The notes below the pieces were generated by a model. That model worked only from the letters and a program-made list of their open reading frames with translations, was not told where the DNA came from and searched no databases. A program made the position numbers and the translations under genes. From positions 1-64,000 of the forward strand of contig ML769399.1 in NCBI GenBank assembly GCA_009733575.1: a stretch of DNA of 64,000 nt, written 5' to 3'. The DNA comes from Gymnopus androsaceus JB14 (Eukaryota; Basidiomycota; Agaricomycetes; Agaricales; Omphalotaceae). Shown piece after piece: positions 19,686-31,268 of the stretch; the first letter of the stretch is position 1; each line of letters begins with the position of its first letter.

Positions 19686-21910
19686 CTAGCTAGTGTTCTT
19701 GTGTCGCGGTCGTCCACTGATAGCTATTACACGGTGACTGCTACCTTGAGACTGTGAAGTTGACGACAATGTACTGTCGCTATCACTGGCAGTATCTGAG
19801 ACATTATACGAGGATAGCCATTTCTTCATGTAACCCAAAGCACTTTGTTGAACCTGGGCAATCGTATCGTCGACCAGAGCGTTTTCCGTGTCCAGATCCG
19901 AACAATGGAAGCCATCACTCGACTCTATGGGTCTATCATCGGTACTCATAACATTTGAGGAAGCAGCCGAAAGAGTTGCTTGAAGCCAAGGGTCCCCTGC
20001 AACTTCCATTCAGTATGTGTATGCCACAGAAGCGGCAGAACAGCTCACGTTGTCCAGTTGCGACGAAAAGCCTTGTTGCATTAACATTCCATCCGCCGAA
20101 TGTAGAAGTTGTGTCTACTACATCGGGGCCTGGGTAGCCTCGAGAATAAGTATCGGGGAAGCTAAGCCTACAAGCAAGCTACGTGCAACCAAATGAGTTC
20201 CTGAAAGACCTTTGGGCATATTATCAACGCACCTTGCTGTTGCTGTACCCGTTGTATTTCGATACGATTCCGGATATGCTAGAATTTTTTGGGGGACCTG
20301 TTTGAAACCAGCCAACCTCCTGGCATCTACAAAGAATGAGAAAGGATCAGCGACATGCTTGCATAGTCTGAAGAGCTACCTACACCATCCAGTGCCAAGA
20401 TCTGTCAGCTTGGTCGACAGAGGTGTTCACTTGACTGTATTGCGCCTCCGTTCCAAAGCAGTCACTGAGGAACGTGAGATTTTGGTTTTAGTGTATCGAC
20501 ACAGGGAGCTTACCTCACGCTGAAATCGCCACAAGCTTGTGGATAGCGTCAGTTTCAGTACTATTGGCTTCCAAGATAACACTCACTGGAGTTGATATAT
20601 GAATTTTTGTAATAAGATCCCCATGCGTTTAAAGCTTCCTTTAGCCCCCAGCCAGATGTGTGAGCAGCGCGGTCGCCTTGAACTTCAAGTGCATCGCAGA
20701 ATTCATAGAATTCCCCGCTCATATCTGCTGGAGACATATCCTGCCAACTATTCAAAGGGTAAGATACTTAATCGTATGATTGAGCTTATAATTTACATAA
20801 ATGAATAAAACGCGCTTACGTGCATGAGCAAAGTCTGCTGCACGAGTCAGATTTCCTAGACCAAAGAATTCCTTGAGCTCTTCAATTTCCGTAGTGTTTC
20901 CTGCGTCAAGGACCGAGTCGACGAGAGCTATTACCGCGGTGACGTCCGCAGAGCAATTCTGCGGCATATGCGCTTGGATAGGCTCATAGTACTCCCAGAA
21001 ATGACTAGGAGAAGGTTAGAAAGCCAATGTAACTCGATTTAATAATTGACGCACGTTATAGGTTGCACCACTCCTGAGGACGAGTAGCCGGCCCAGAATA
21101 TCTCGGGGTGCCTATATTATGATTCAGTGAGAGCTTAAAGATCGATACAAGGATGAAACTCACTTTGCAACCGTCCATGCAGTGAGAGCACCTGTTATTC
21201 TATCAGACCATTCCTAATCACGAAACAAAAATAATAATCTTGAACGAACCCGCATAGCTTCCTCCAATCAAGATCCAAGGTGCTTGTCCCGGCGCTACCA
21301 TATCCCCGCCAGGCATCGATAGATTCGACGTTCTGCGCAAAATATACCAGGTCATCCATCGCCTGCTGTATGGTTAGGTATGCCAGGCTCGTCTCTGTGA
21401 GATTAGGATAGGGATTGGATAGACCGAAGAAACGATGTTCCAAGACAATAGTAGCGCCGCTTTGCTGCTGAGCTATTTGGCCGTTTATGCTCTGGTTTGT
21501 GAGGTCTCCATAAAAGCCTGCGAGGTCATGCATGAAGTAGTTTGTTACATTTTCAAGGTGGAGCGCGTACCGTCCATACTTTGTTCTCCTGGCGTCGTCA
21601 AAATTATGGGACCACCTTAGCTGGCACAATAATCATCAAGAAAGAAACTTGAAGAACTTGGGTAAATCATACCTTGCTGGTACCACTCCCAAGTGTGATA
21701 ATACCGCTGTTTGAAGGTGCCCAGATCAGGATTTTGATGGTCAATTAATTGGTCGAAATAATAGATTGTATCATAACTGGGCAGAGAAGTGCCATTGATA
21801 TCTGTTGGGTCAGGCTGCTGAGAGAGGTCTAGAGTTTTCTTGTGCTTCACTCCATTTGCTCGATGGAGGGTTAAAGAAAGAGTGAATAGTAGAGCAATGA
21901 GGTAGAGCAT
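19686..21910 (-). CDS. Serine peptidase, family S28 (prolyl carboxypeptidase/DPPII-like)
   Basis: Eleven exons can be laid out: 21910-21673, 21615-21580, 21517-21250, 21191-21164, 21111-21055, 21004-20820, 20766-20583, 20464-20384, 20326-20233, 20178-20049, 19996-19686. The protein has about 536 residues with a signal peptide (MLYLIALLFTLSLTLHRANG). Diagnostic S28 features are TPGEQ, VLEHRFFG, the nucleophile in GGSYAG, the aspartate in GQRDPW and the histidine in DGFHCSDL. It should be a secreted or vacuolar acidic peptidase cleaving after proline. One extra base at about 21317 breaks exon 3 between QNV and MPGGD, and the summed exon length is one more than a multiple of three. This is either a sequence error or an inactivating mutation. 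The C-terminus is Ser-rich. Confidence 0.88.
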
Positions 21911-22505
21911 CAGCGAGTGAATGTGAATGAGGGAAGCAAAGTCCTCCTCTTTATATCAGCCAGGCTGAGACAGCGCCAGGGCAGCGCCCATATATATATG
22001 AAGTTTTGAACACTGCCATGTTTTGTCGTCGAGTGACTCACGGGTAGCGGGAGAACTGCTTTCGATCCGTTCGGCCTCCTTGGACTCATGCTTCTTGTTC
22101 TAATTACCCTGGTCCGCACGCTTTGAGATCGACCAAGAGGACTGGGGACTGAACTGGGATAGTGCTTGTATGCTCGTTTATCCAGGGACGTGCCGTGCAA
22201 TACACTTCCGTCCTTCAGTCCATCAGATGGACCCTCGGTAGGCCTAGGAGACAGTAACAACAATCATTGGAGGCTTGCTACCAAGCTGACTCGCCACATT
22301 GCTGGATTTTTAAGTCAAGTTTGCAAGAAGGGTAACGAAATACAGAAAGAAATATAAAGTCTGAGAACATTCATAAACCATCGAAAAATTAAGAGCTCTG
22401 TGAGAGCTGAAAGAGGAAGATGATTTGTCAAAAAGTGATGCATGATGCGTCCAGCCACTTAAGCGCCCTAGCAACTCATCCGCTTCTTCCGCTTTCTCTC
22501 ATGCG
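21911..22505. other. Divergent intergenic region
   Basis: The 595 bp between the S28 peptidase and the CENP-C-like gene, which are transcribed away from each other, should hold both promoters. A TTTATATCA box lies about 40-50 bp upstream of the peptidase ATG on the minus strand side. No other gene is seen. Confidence 0.5.
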
Positions 22506-23753
22506 ATGGCTTCCTCGAGCGAAACCACTGTTGTTCCTCATCGGCTAGAGATAAATACGAGCGGAGAGTCGTTCGCTTCTTCATCCAATACAGGCCAGGA
22601 GGAGAAATCTGACGAGGCATCAGAACATGAGCCCGACACGCCTACTTCACCCAGTTCTGCTTCAACGAGTTCATTTACCACTGTAACGGCAGATTTGGCT
22701 TCTTCTTCTTCTTCTATAACTGAAATGGGCGCACGTAAATCCTACAATGACGCTACATTAACCATTTCAAGTCCCAATTCCTCTATGATCACCTCTGCGG
22801 CACCTAAAGTAGACGAACCTCCAACACCACCCAAAACGACGAGACGGAAATCCAAATTTTCTAGCTCCTCCAGCATTCAAGGATGGGATGTCAACACTCC
22901 GACAGATGGGAATGTAATGGACTTTCGTACAGAGCAGCTAGTGTCTCGTCGTGAGTAATCCTCACAATCTACTTGGCGCTGCTCCAGATTCTCATTGTTG
23001 CACAAACAGGTGTTACACATACGGAAAAGCTCATAACGCAGTCTTTGCGTGTGGCATACGAAGGAAAATGGTCATTCTGCAAAGTGTTTGGCGACGGTAC
23101 ATTTCTGGCGTCTGGCTACATTCATCTGTTACCTGGAGGGAGAAAGAGTGCAAAGAGTGTCAAGGATAACACATACGTGCGTCCGCTCTTTCAAGTTCTT
23201 ATTTTACTCTGGACTAAACCTCATCTTCCAGATCTTCCATGTTATTGAAGGTGCTGTTAATGTCAAAATACATGACACAGCTTATATCGTTGCACAAGGC
23301 GGTTCTTTCATGGTTCCACGAGGTGCGTTGCCTTGCATAATTCTTCCCTCGATAATATCTCAAACTTAGGCAACTCTAGGGAACGTCTATTTCGTTGAAA
23401 ACATCTGTGAAACGACAGCAAAGCTCGTGTTCGTGCAGGCTCGAGAAGTCACTGCCGGTGAACAAGATGATCCTTTACGACTCGTACGTGGTCAGCCGCC
23501 GCCAAAACTTCTTCCCGCACTCCCCAAATCGAAGCTGTTCGTCCTGGCTGGATGGGTGATCGAGCGCCTGTTCAAGCGTTTTATCAAGTACCGCAAAGTC
23601 ATTTTGACTTGGTACTTGAAAACGGCGATGCAGGTCGGAAGCCATGTTAAAGGACCGAAAGCCTACCTTGCCTTCTTCGTCCTTGGATTCCTGTTCAGGA
23701 GTTTGGGTCCGTCGAGAAGCCTGACTGCCGAGGGTGAACGTGCAAGTTATTAG
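22506..23753 (+). CDS. CENP-C/Mif2-like cupin protein
   Basis: Four exons (22506-22950, 23010-23176, 23232-23322, 23380-23753) keep phase and give 358 residues. Residues 1-145 are Ser/Thr-rich and disordered. From about 175 the sequence matches the Mif2/CENP-C C-terminal cupin: FCKVFGDGTFLASGYI, LPGGRKSAKSVKDNTY, FHVIEGAVNVKI, GGSFMVPRGN and FVQAREV. In Mif2/CENP-C this cupin dimerises the protein at the inner kinetochore. The usual CENP-C motif (Arg-rich, ending P-x-x-[FY]W) is not clear; only a TRRKSK...GW trace precedes the cupin, and the protein is short for the family. The last 85 residues are hydrophobic and may be read in the wrong frame. It could be a divergent paralog or a fast-evolving Mif2. 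Confidence 0.8.
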
Positions 23754-24065
23754 GGGTTGACTGGACTGTTTCATACTGTATTGTATTGGTTTTTGTAGCT
23801 CGATTTGCGCAGATTCTTATCTGCTTGCGGTCATTTTGTATATATGTAGCATGTAGAAATTTGGGTTGAACTGGCTTTGAGACTCGTGAAAAACATCATT
23901 AAGGTTGTAAGTAGTAAGCTCTATGAAGCGACTCCCAGTCCGCTCGTGTCCGTGAACTATACCATTCTCTAGATCACCATTATTACATTCCTTGGCCAGC
24001 TATCGAAAGCTTGGGCTTGTGCTCGGTTCTCTGCGCGCGGGTATCGAAATAAAGCGTTCAGTGAA

Positions 24066-25464
24066 CTATGAAAGCCAGCTGGACACAGCTCCAAGCAGCT
24101 TAAAGAATCCAAGCAGACATCCTCCCGAAATAATGGGTAAAGTAAGGTTGTCGTCCCACGAGCCAAGGTCTAACGGAAAAAGGTCAGATATTATTTTCAT
24201 GAACCGCTCCTAAAGAATGACCGACTCACCCAGCGCTTCCGCTACTCCACTTACTAACCCTGCAAACACTGCCAACAAGCTAAGCCCCAACCAGCCACCG
24301 AATCCTCCAAAGGCAGGACTGTCAACTCCGGTAGGACGAACACCACCGTCCCAGAACCACGTCACATCCCCTCCTTCTACACGCCTTGGTATCGGCGCAA
24401 GCAAAGTCCAAAAACCCACTGCGATACAGGCGCCCGTTACGCATGCGGCTATGAAACCAGCGAGCGACTTCCTCGGTGCTAACGGGAGACGCAAAACGGG
24501 AGTGCGAGAGGGAAGACGAGGCGTATACGAGCCCCACAATCTACCAATGGTAGACGCGGCTGTGTCGGCCCAGGAGAGACTAGTCAGAGGAAGTTAGATG
24601 CGAATATGAAATGATTTAGTGGCTGATGATAAGGAAAACCTACATTAGGATAGCGACAGTAGCAATATCAAGGGGATAAAACGTCAGTGCAAAATTGACT
24701 CCGATGATATACCAAATGACGCCGTTGGTAGATTTCTAGAGATTTGCTTGTTAGAACAACAGGATGAGCAAGAAGGATGATTAGAGTACCTTTTCGCTTT
24801 CTCGCATCAAGAAACCCAACCAGCGTTCATATACCCGTGCAAATGATGGGGATGTCAGCCGGAGATAGTCTGCAGGTGCAATGATAGCCAGAGCAGTCCA
24901 CAGAACGTAGACGACAGCCTTGGCTGATCCACGGGAAAGGTATAGGTATATAGTGAAGAATCCTGCAGAAAAACATTAGAAAGAACGTGGTTACGAAAAT
25001 AAAAGCGTACCGATAGACGAATGCAGCACTTTTCTAGGAATTTCCCAATCTATTTTCTTTGGTTTATTCACGCCATTCACTACGCCATTTCCATTGGCAA
25101 GTAATAGCTCCTTCGCGACTTCTCTTTCCTCCTCCTTTCCAGTATCCCGTTCATGCTCTTCCTTCTCCCGCTCGCTGTCGTTCTCCTCCTCATTCATCTC
25201 CAGAATATCCAAATGTACAAATCCTTCCAATGTTTTGATAACTTTGCGTGTGATATTCTGTACGCCGGTGCCTTTGGCGCTTGGTTCAGGAGAAAGGGAG
25301 GTCTTTGCTGTGAAAACTACGCGGGTGGGAGTTGGTGAAGAAGAAGAAGCAGTAATATTCGTGTTAGTCGTGGATTTCGTTACTGAAGGTGACTTTGTTC
25401 TTGAGCGTGCTGAACGTCTTCGGTGTGGACGGTCAACAGAAGAGACCAAGTCCGGCGAGGACAT
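24066..25464 (-). CDS. DGK1: CTP-dependent diacylglycerol kinase, Dgk1-like
   Basis: Five exons (25464-25011, 24962-24790, 24735-24644, 24579-24230, 24169-24066) add up to 1173 nt, 390 residues. The first 130 residues are Ser/Thr- and Glu/Arg-rich and cytosolic-like. The membrane domain contains WEIPRKVLHSSIG, then several hydrophobic helices, SWADTAAS, the block WGSYTPRLPSRTPVLRLPLA and the final DNLTLPIISGG, which together identify the dolichol kinase/Dgk1 family (yeast Dgk1 makes phosphatidate from diacylglycerol with CTP at the ER and nuclear envelope). It ends close to the convergent cupin gene. Its 5' end was copied in the tandem duplication next door. Confidence 0.88.
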
Positions 25465-27909
25465 GAGGAATCGATTTTTGTTCGTAATTTCGGTCAGCAA
25501 AAGCTGAAATACGTGACGATGGAAGATGGGAACAGTGGGAAGATGGGAGTCCGAGAAAAGGGGCCTAAGTATTTCGGCAGCACAGGTCAAGATGTTGCCA
25601 TTTCCTTTTTGGGCGAACAGCGCGCAGACTCCAACCATCCCAATTTTGTTTACCTACGATGAGCAAGGAAATGTACTCAAGATCAAGTTAATCCGGAGCT
25701 AGAAGTCAAACCAAATAATAATACTGTACTGTCAACGTTGAACTATGGGCTTCTGACACGAGCATTACAGCCGCAATGAAGTGCTCGGAGCCGCTATAAG
25801 CCCAACTTAAAAGGCCAAGTAGCTCAAGCTGTCCTTATCAGTACTCTTGAGCATGTTCCATATTGTCATCTTCAGCTTTATTCTGGTTGCTCTTGCAATT
25901 ACCCTTCAAATTCTTGGACAAACATTTCGACATCCGCTGAGCCGTTTTCCTGGTCCTCTACTCGCAAAGTGGACGGTATTTTACAGAGCCTATTATGACC
26001 TGTGCAAAATTGGCGGATGGCTGAAGCATTTGGAGGTGCTTCATGCAGTCTATGGTAGGTATATCTGGCTTATCAGAACTCGTTCCACTAACTGTGCATT
26101 CAGGACCGATAGTGAGAGTAGGGCCGAACGAGGTCAGTAGTCAGTACTATCCATGAATTTCTATCTTACAGATCTGACATGCACTGGAACAGTTGCATTT
26201 CAATGATCCTCGCGCATACGGCGAAATATACGCCCCTGGTTCTCGCTTCCACAAAGATCCTGCCTTGTACAGTCCCTTTGGTGCTGCCACGACGGTTTTC
26301 ACTACCCACGACCCACACGATGCAGCAGTAATGAGGAATATCTTTGCCACTTTTTTTTCGCGGCGTAGCGTCATTCGTCGAGAAGCTGCTATTCGAGACA
26401 AAGTTCGTGATCTATCTATAGTGGTCACTTTTCAATCAGGCTTACAACCTCACACTTTACAGATCGTTGAATTTATCTCTCGGCTGAAATCTTTCAACCT
26501 TGAATCTGGGACAGCAGCCAATTTGGATAATGCTTTTCCATCGATGGCATTAGATGTTCTAACTGCACTGATGTTCTCTCAGCCGTTCAACATGCTCTCC
26601 TCACCAGCGTTCGACCATCCCTTTGTGCGGCGTAGGAAACCACCTACGCTGAACCTGTGGACTATGAAATATCTTCCTAGTCGTAACGCACCTATTTTAG
26701 GAGCTCTCTCGCGTTTCATGAGGAGCATGAACCCAACGGCGGCCTTGATAATGGCTCAGGCCGAAATAATCAAGGACGAAATCACCTCCACTTTGAACCG
26801 ATTCGACCTAAATGATGTTCGCGATCGTATTGAAAACATCAATGAATTCAGCGCAGCGGCTGCACCAGAATCAGACGAAACGGATATCCCGTTTTATCCT
26901 TTCTTTCTTGAAAAGATTCAAGAGCCTACTCGGAAGCAAGCGAGCTCTACCGAGAAAACAAACCGCTTGAACCTCCTTAACCTTCGTCGACTTATCGACG
27001 AAGGTATCAACATACGTTTCGCGGGAACGGATACTATTGCAAACGCTTGTTTGGTTGGGGTCAAGTATTTGCTCACCCATAAGGATATTCTAGCACGCTT
27101 AGTAGCTGAGCTCGATGAGGCATGGCCTGCAAACGGTGAAATCTCTTACGAAGAATTGGAGAAATTGCCGTATCTGGTGTGCTTGTTCTTTTCTTCAATT
27201 GGACCTCATTTTGACTGAAGAGCTCTAGACTGCAGTAATCAAAGAGAGTCTTCGTCTATCTCATGGTGTGGTCTCGCCGATGGGTAGAGTAGTTGGTCCG
27301 GGAGATGCTGTTATCATGGGTGAAGCTATTCCAGCTGGCGTAGGCAGTCCAACTCATGCATCGGATGTTCATCCAACTGACTCGTCGATTTCAGACAACC
27401 ATAGGAATATCAGCCACTTTCGTGCATTTGAACCCCGAGCTGTTCCCAGAACCTACAACGTTTTCTCCTGAAAGATGGTTGAAATCATCATCATCAGTGG
27501 ACGAGAAGAAAGATTTTAGTTCAGAGGTTAACTCTGACAAATACCTAGTGAGCTTCAGTCGAGGACCGCGGAGCTGCGTTGGCATCCAGTATGAATTTAC
27601 CATGCTTCTCGGTATTGTTATACTCAAGCTAGTCCCATTTCATTCTAGTCTCGCTCGGTTTGAATTGTACATGCTATTTGGATTCCTTTTTCGAAAACTG
27701 GAGCTGACTCCTACAGCTGAGCAAGATCCAAAGCAAGTTGCCCTCATGAATTGCTCGGAGATTACGCTAATTTGATGACCTTTCTTATAGTTCTTCTCTT
27801 TACTTTGACGATTTCTTTACCCCACTATACACAGACGATCCACTGTGTGTTTTCACCAAAGAAAGAGTCGGGTAAATCTCCTACTGTAAAGCAATAGTTG
27901 TGTTCCGTA
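25085..27909. repeat. Tandem duplication, unit 1
   Basis: This 2825-bp unit holds the 5' part of the diacylglycerol kinase gene, the shared promoter interval and the whole P450. It is followed directly by unit 2 (27910-30758). Both units begin CCATTTCCATTGG and end TGTTCCGTA. The two are nearly identical across coding sequence and introns, so the event is recent. Confidence 0.92.
25853..27775 (+). CDS. Cytochrome P450 monooxygenase, copy 1 (intact)
   Basis: Seven exons (25853-26054, 26104-26132, 26193-26402, 26463-27176, 27229-27339, 27395-27588, 27649-27775) total 1587 nt, 528 residues. An N-terminal membrane anchor (IVIFSFILVALAITL) is followed by FPGPLLAKWTVFYRAYYDL, VGPNELHFNDPRAYGEIY, the I-helix FAGTDTIANA, the K-helix KESLRLSHG, the PERW segment and the heme-binding loop FSRGPRSCVGIHL. 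The N-terminal pattern resembles trichodiene-oxygenase-like (CYP58-type) P450s of Agaricomycetes, which are ER-bound and often oxidise terpenoids; the substrate cannot be inferred. No terpene synthase or other core biosynthetic gene lies in the window. It is divergent from the kinase gene, with about 390 bp between the starts. Confidence 0.9.
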
Positions 27910-28285
27910 CCATTTCCATTGGCAAGTAATAGCTCCTTGGCGGCTTCTCTTTCCTCCTCCTTTCCAGTATCCCGTTCATGCTCTTCCTTCTCCCGCTCGC
28001 TGTCATTTTCCTCCTCATTCATCTCCAGAATATCCAAATGTACAAATTCCAATGTTTTGATAACTTTGCGTGTGATATTCTGCACGCCGGTGCCTTTCGC
28101 GCTTGGTTCAGGAGAAAGGGAGGTCTTTGCTGTGAAAACTACGCGGGTGGAAGTTGGTGAAGAAGAAGCAGAAGTATTCTAGTTAGTCGTGGATTTTGTT
28201 ACTCTGAAGGTGACTTTGTTCTTGAGCGTGCTGAACGTCTTCGGTGTGGACGGTCAACAGAAGAGACCAAGTCCGGCGAGGACAT
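27910..28285 (-). pseudogene. Truncated 5' copy of the diacylglycerol kinase gene
   Basis: This is the first third of the kinase gene, created by the tandem duplication. It keeps the MSSPDLVSSVDRPH start but a 2-bp insertion (near 28203) shifts the frame to a stop after 28 codons. The duplication boundary at 27910 removes the membrane domain entirely, so it cannot make an enzyme. Confidence 0.9.
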
Positions 28286-28701
28286 GAGGAATCGATTTTT
28301 GTTCGTAATTTCGGTCAGCAAAAGCTGAGATACGTGACGATGAAGATGGAAGATGGGAACAGTGGGAAGATGGGAGTTGAAGAAAAGGGGGAGGGGGGGG
28401 GGGGCGTCTAAGTATTTCGGCAGCACATGTACTACACTCAGCCTGGCCAGTACAGGTCAAGATGTTGCCAGCCATTTCCTTTTTGGGCGAACAACGCGCT
28501 GACTCCAGCATCCCATTGACGACGAGCAAGGAAATGTATTCAAGATCAAGTTCATCCGGAGCTAGAAGTCAAACCAAATGCTACTGTATCGTCAACCATG
28601 GGGCCTTTTGACAGGAGCATTTTCAGTACTCGGAAGCGCTATAGGCCTTATTTACATAAAAGACCGAGTAGCTCAAGCTCTCCCTGTCACTACTCTTGAG
28701 C

Positions 28702-30624
28702 ATGTTCCATGTTGTCATCTTCAGCTTTATTCCGGTTGCTCTTGCAATTGCCCTTCAAGTCCTTGGACAAACATTTCGACATCCGCTGAGCCGTTTTCCT
28801 GGTCCTCTACTTGCAAAGTGGACGGTATTTTACAGAGCCTACTATGACCTGTGCAAAAATGGCGGATGGCTGAGGCAGCTGGAGGTGCTTCATACAGTCT
28901 ATGGTAGGTATATTCTATTAGTGTATCAGAGTTCGTTCCGCTAACTATGCATCCAGGACCAATAGTAAGGGTTGGACCAAACGAGGTCAGTACTACCCAT
29001 GAATTTGTATCTTACAGATCTTTTATTGCACTGGAACAGTTGCATTTTAATGATGCTCGCGCATACGGTGAAATATATGCCCCCGGTTCTCGCTTCCATA
29101 AAGATCCTGCCTTGTACGCCTTCGGTGCTACCTCCTCGGTTTTCGCTACCCAAGACCCACAAGATGCGGCAGTGATGAGGAATATCCTCGCCATGTTTTT
29201 TTCTCGGCGTCGCGTCATTCGTCGAGAGGCTGCTATTCGAGATAAAGTTCGTGATCTATCTATAGTGGTCACTTTTCACTCAGGCTTACGAACTTCACAC
29301 TGTCGACAGATCGTTGAATTGATCTCTCGGCTGAAATCTTTCAAACGTGAATCTGGGATAGCAGCTAATTTGGATAATGCTTTTCCATCGATGGTATTAG
29401 ATGTTCTAACTGCACTGATGTTCTCTCAGCCGTTCAATATGCTCTCCTCGCCGGCGTTCGACCATCCCTTTGTGCGGCGGATGGAATCATCGTCGCTGAA
29501 CCTGTGGATTATGAAATATCTTCCTAGTCGTAACGCACCTATTCTAGGAGCTTTCTCGCGTTTCATGAGGAGCATGAACCCATTGGCGGATGTGATAATA
29601 GCTCTGTCCAAATTAATCAAGGACGAGATCACTTCTATTTTGAACCGGGTCGACCTAAATGATGTTCGCGATCGTATTGAAAACATCAATGAATTCAGCG
29701 CAGCGGCTGCACCAGAATCAGACGAAACGGATATCCCGTTTTATCCTTTCTTTCTTGAAAAGATTCAAGAGCCTACTCGGAAGCAAGCGAGCTCTACCGA
29801 GAAAACAAACCGCTTGAACCTCCTTAACCTTCGTCGACTTATCGACGAAGGTATCAACATACGTTTCGCCGGAACGGATACTATTGCAAACGCCTGTTTG
29901 GTTGGGGTCAAGTATTTGCTCGCCCATAAGGATATTCTAGCACGCTTGGTAGCAGAGCTCGATGAGGCATGGCCTGCAGACGGTGAAATCTCTTGCGAAG
30001 AATTGGAGAAATTGCCGTATCTGGTGTGCTTGTTCTTTTCTTCAACTGAACTTCATTTTGAACTGAAGAATTCTAGACTGCAGTAATCAAAGAGAGTCTT
30101 CGTCTATCTCATGGTGTGGTCTCGCCAATGGGTAGAGTAGTTCGGTCCAGGAGATGCTGTTATCATGGGTGAAGTTATTCCAGCTGGCGTAAGCAGTCCA
30201 ACTCATGCATTGGATGCTCTTGTAACTGACTCGTCGATTTCAGACAACCATAGGAATATCAGCCACTTTCGTGCATTTGAACCCCGAGCTGTTCCCAGAA
30301 CCTACAACGTTTTCTCCTGAAAGATGGTTGAAATCATCATCATCAGTGGACGAGAAGAAAGACTTTGGTTCGGAGGTTAACTCTGACAAATACCTAGTGA
30401 GCTTCAGTCGAGGACCGCGGAGCTGCGTTGGCATCCAGTATGAATTTACCATGCTTCTCGGTATTGTTATACTCAAGCTAGTCCCATTTTATTCTAGTCT
30501 CGCTCGGTTTGAATTGTACATGCTATTTGGATTCCTCTTTCGAAAGCTGGAGCTGACTCCTACAGTTGAGCAAGATCCAAAGCAAGTTGACCTCATGAAT
30601 TACTCGGAGATTATGCTAATTTGA
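28702..30624 (+). pseudogene. Cytochrome P450, copy 2 (frameshift before the heme loop)
   Basis: All seven exons align with copy 1 (28702-28903, 28957-28985, 29040-29246, 29310-30023, 30077-30188, 30244-30437, 30498-30624). Exon 3 lacks one codon. Exon 5 has one extra base, a C at 30143 (GTTCGGTCC against GTTGGTCC in copy 1), which shifts the frame between the K-helix KESLRLSHG and the PERW/heme-loop exons and leads to an early stop. The total of 1585 nt confirms +1. Without the heme loop the product would be inactive. If the extra base is a sequencing error the gene would be an intact paralog differing at scattered residues. Confidence 0.85.
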
Positions 30625-30758
30625 TGTCCTTTCTTGTAGTTCTTCTCTTTACTTTGACGATTTCTTTACCCCACTATACACAGACGATCCACTGTGTGTT
30701 TTCACCAAAGAAAGAGTCGGGTAAATCTCCTACTGTAAAGCAATAGTTGTGTTCCGTA

Positions 30759-31268
30759 GGCGTCCGTAATTATGAATTTATGAATTTAGAGCTTGTGCGA
30801 GCGTCCGGAGGTAGTGCGGCGCGGAGAACTACCGGAAAATGCTCATCACTTACGTAAGTCATTTTGTGAATGCAGAAAAACTTCAACAACTTGGGCGCTC
30901 ATGTCTTAATTCCCCTCTTCAGGATTTCCTCTCTTCCTTCAGGGCTGCCTCCTCAAAAACGTTTCTCGAGGTTAAACATTCATTAGACGGCTTCTGACGC
31001 GCTACCAACTTGCTAGTCCCTTGGTTTCGAGATCAAAACTAGTTCGAACGTGATTTTTTGGCCAGCTTTCACTGTAAGTATAAGGCTGTCCTCTAGTAAA
31101 CGGTTGCTCACCGCAAGCTATTCCTACTCCAGACGCTACCTGTATCCAATCCCCCCTAATTTCTGCTTGTTCTTCCGAGGAATTCTGTAGGTGTTCTTTG
31201 CTCTACATGCAAGGGACTGAGACTTGACATATCCCACAGACATCCATTAATATACTCTTATATCCAAA
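30759..31268. other. Intergenic
   Basis: There is no gene. Unique sequence begins here after the tandem duplication; it presumably holds the promoter of the next gene, but no clear TATA box is visible close to its start. Confidence 0.5.

Larger units (their letters stand above)
27910..30758. repeat. Tandem duplication, unit 2
   Basis: Second unit, 2849 bp, with small indels against unit 1: a G-rich expansion near 28390, a few base changes and the loss or gain of single bases. It ends at TGTTCCGTA, after which the sequence is unique. Confidence 0.9.

Noticed and set aside
24217..24597. Plus-strand 126-codon ORF rich in Pro/Ser
   Set aside because: It is the antisense of exon 4 of the diacylglycerol kinase gene, whose minus-strand frame has membrane helices and matching splice sites.
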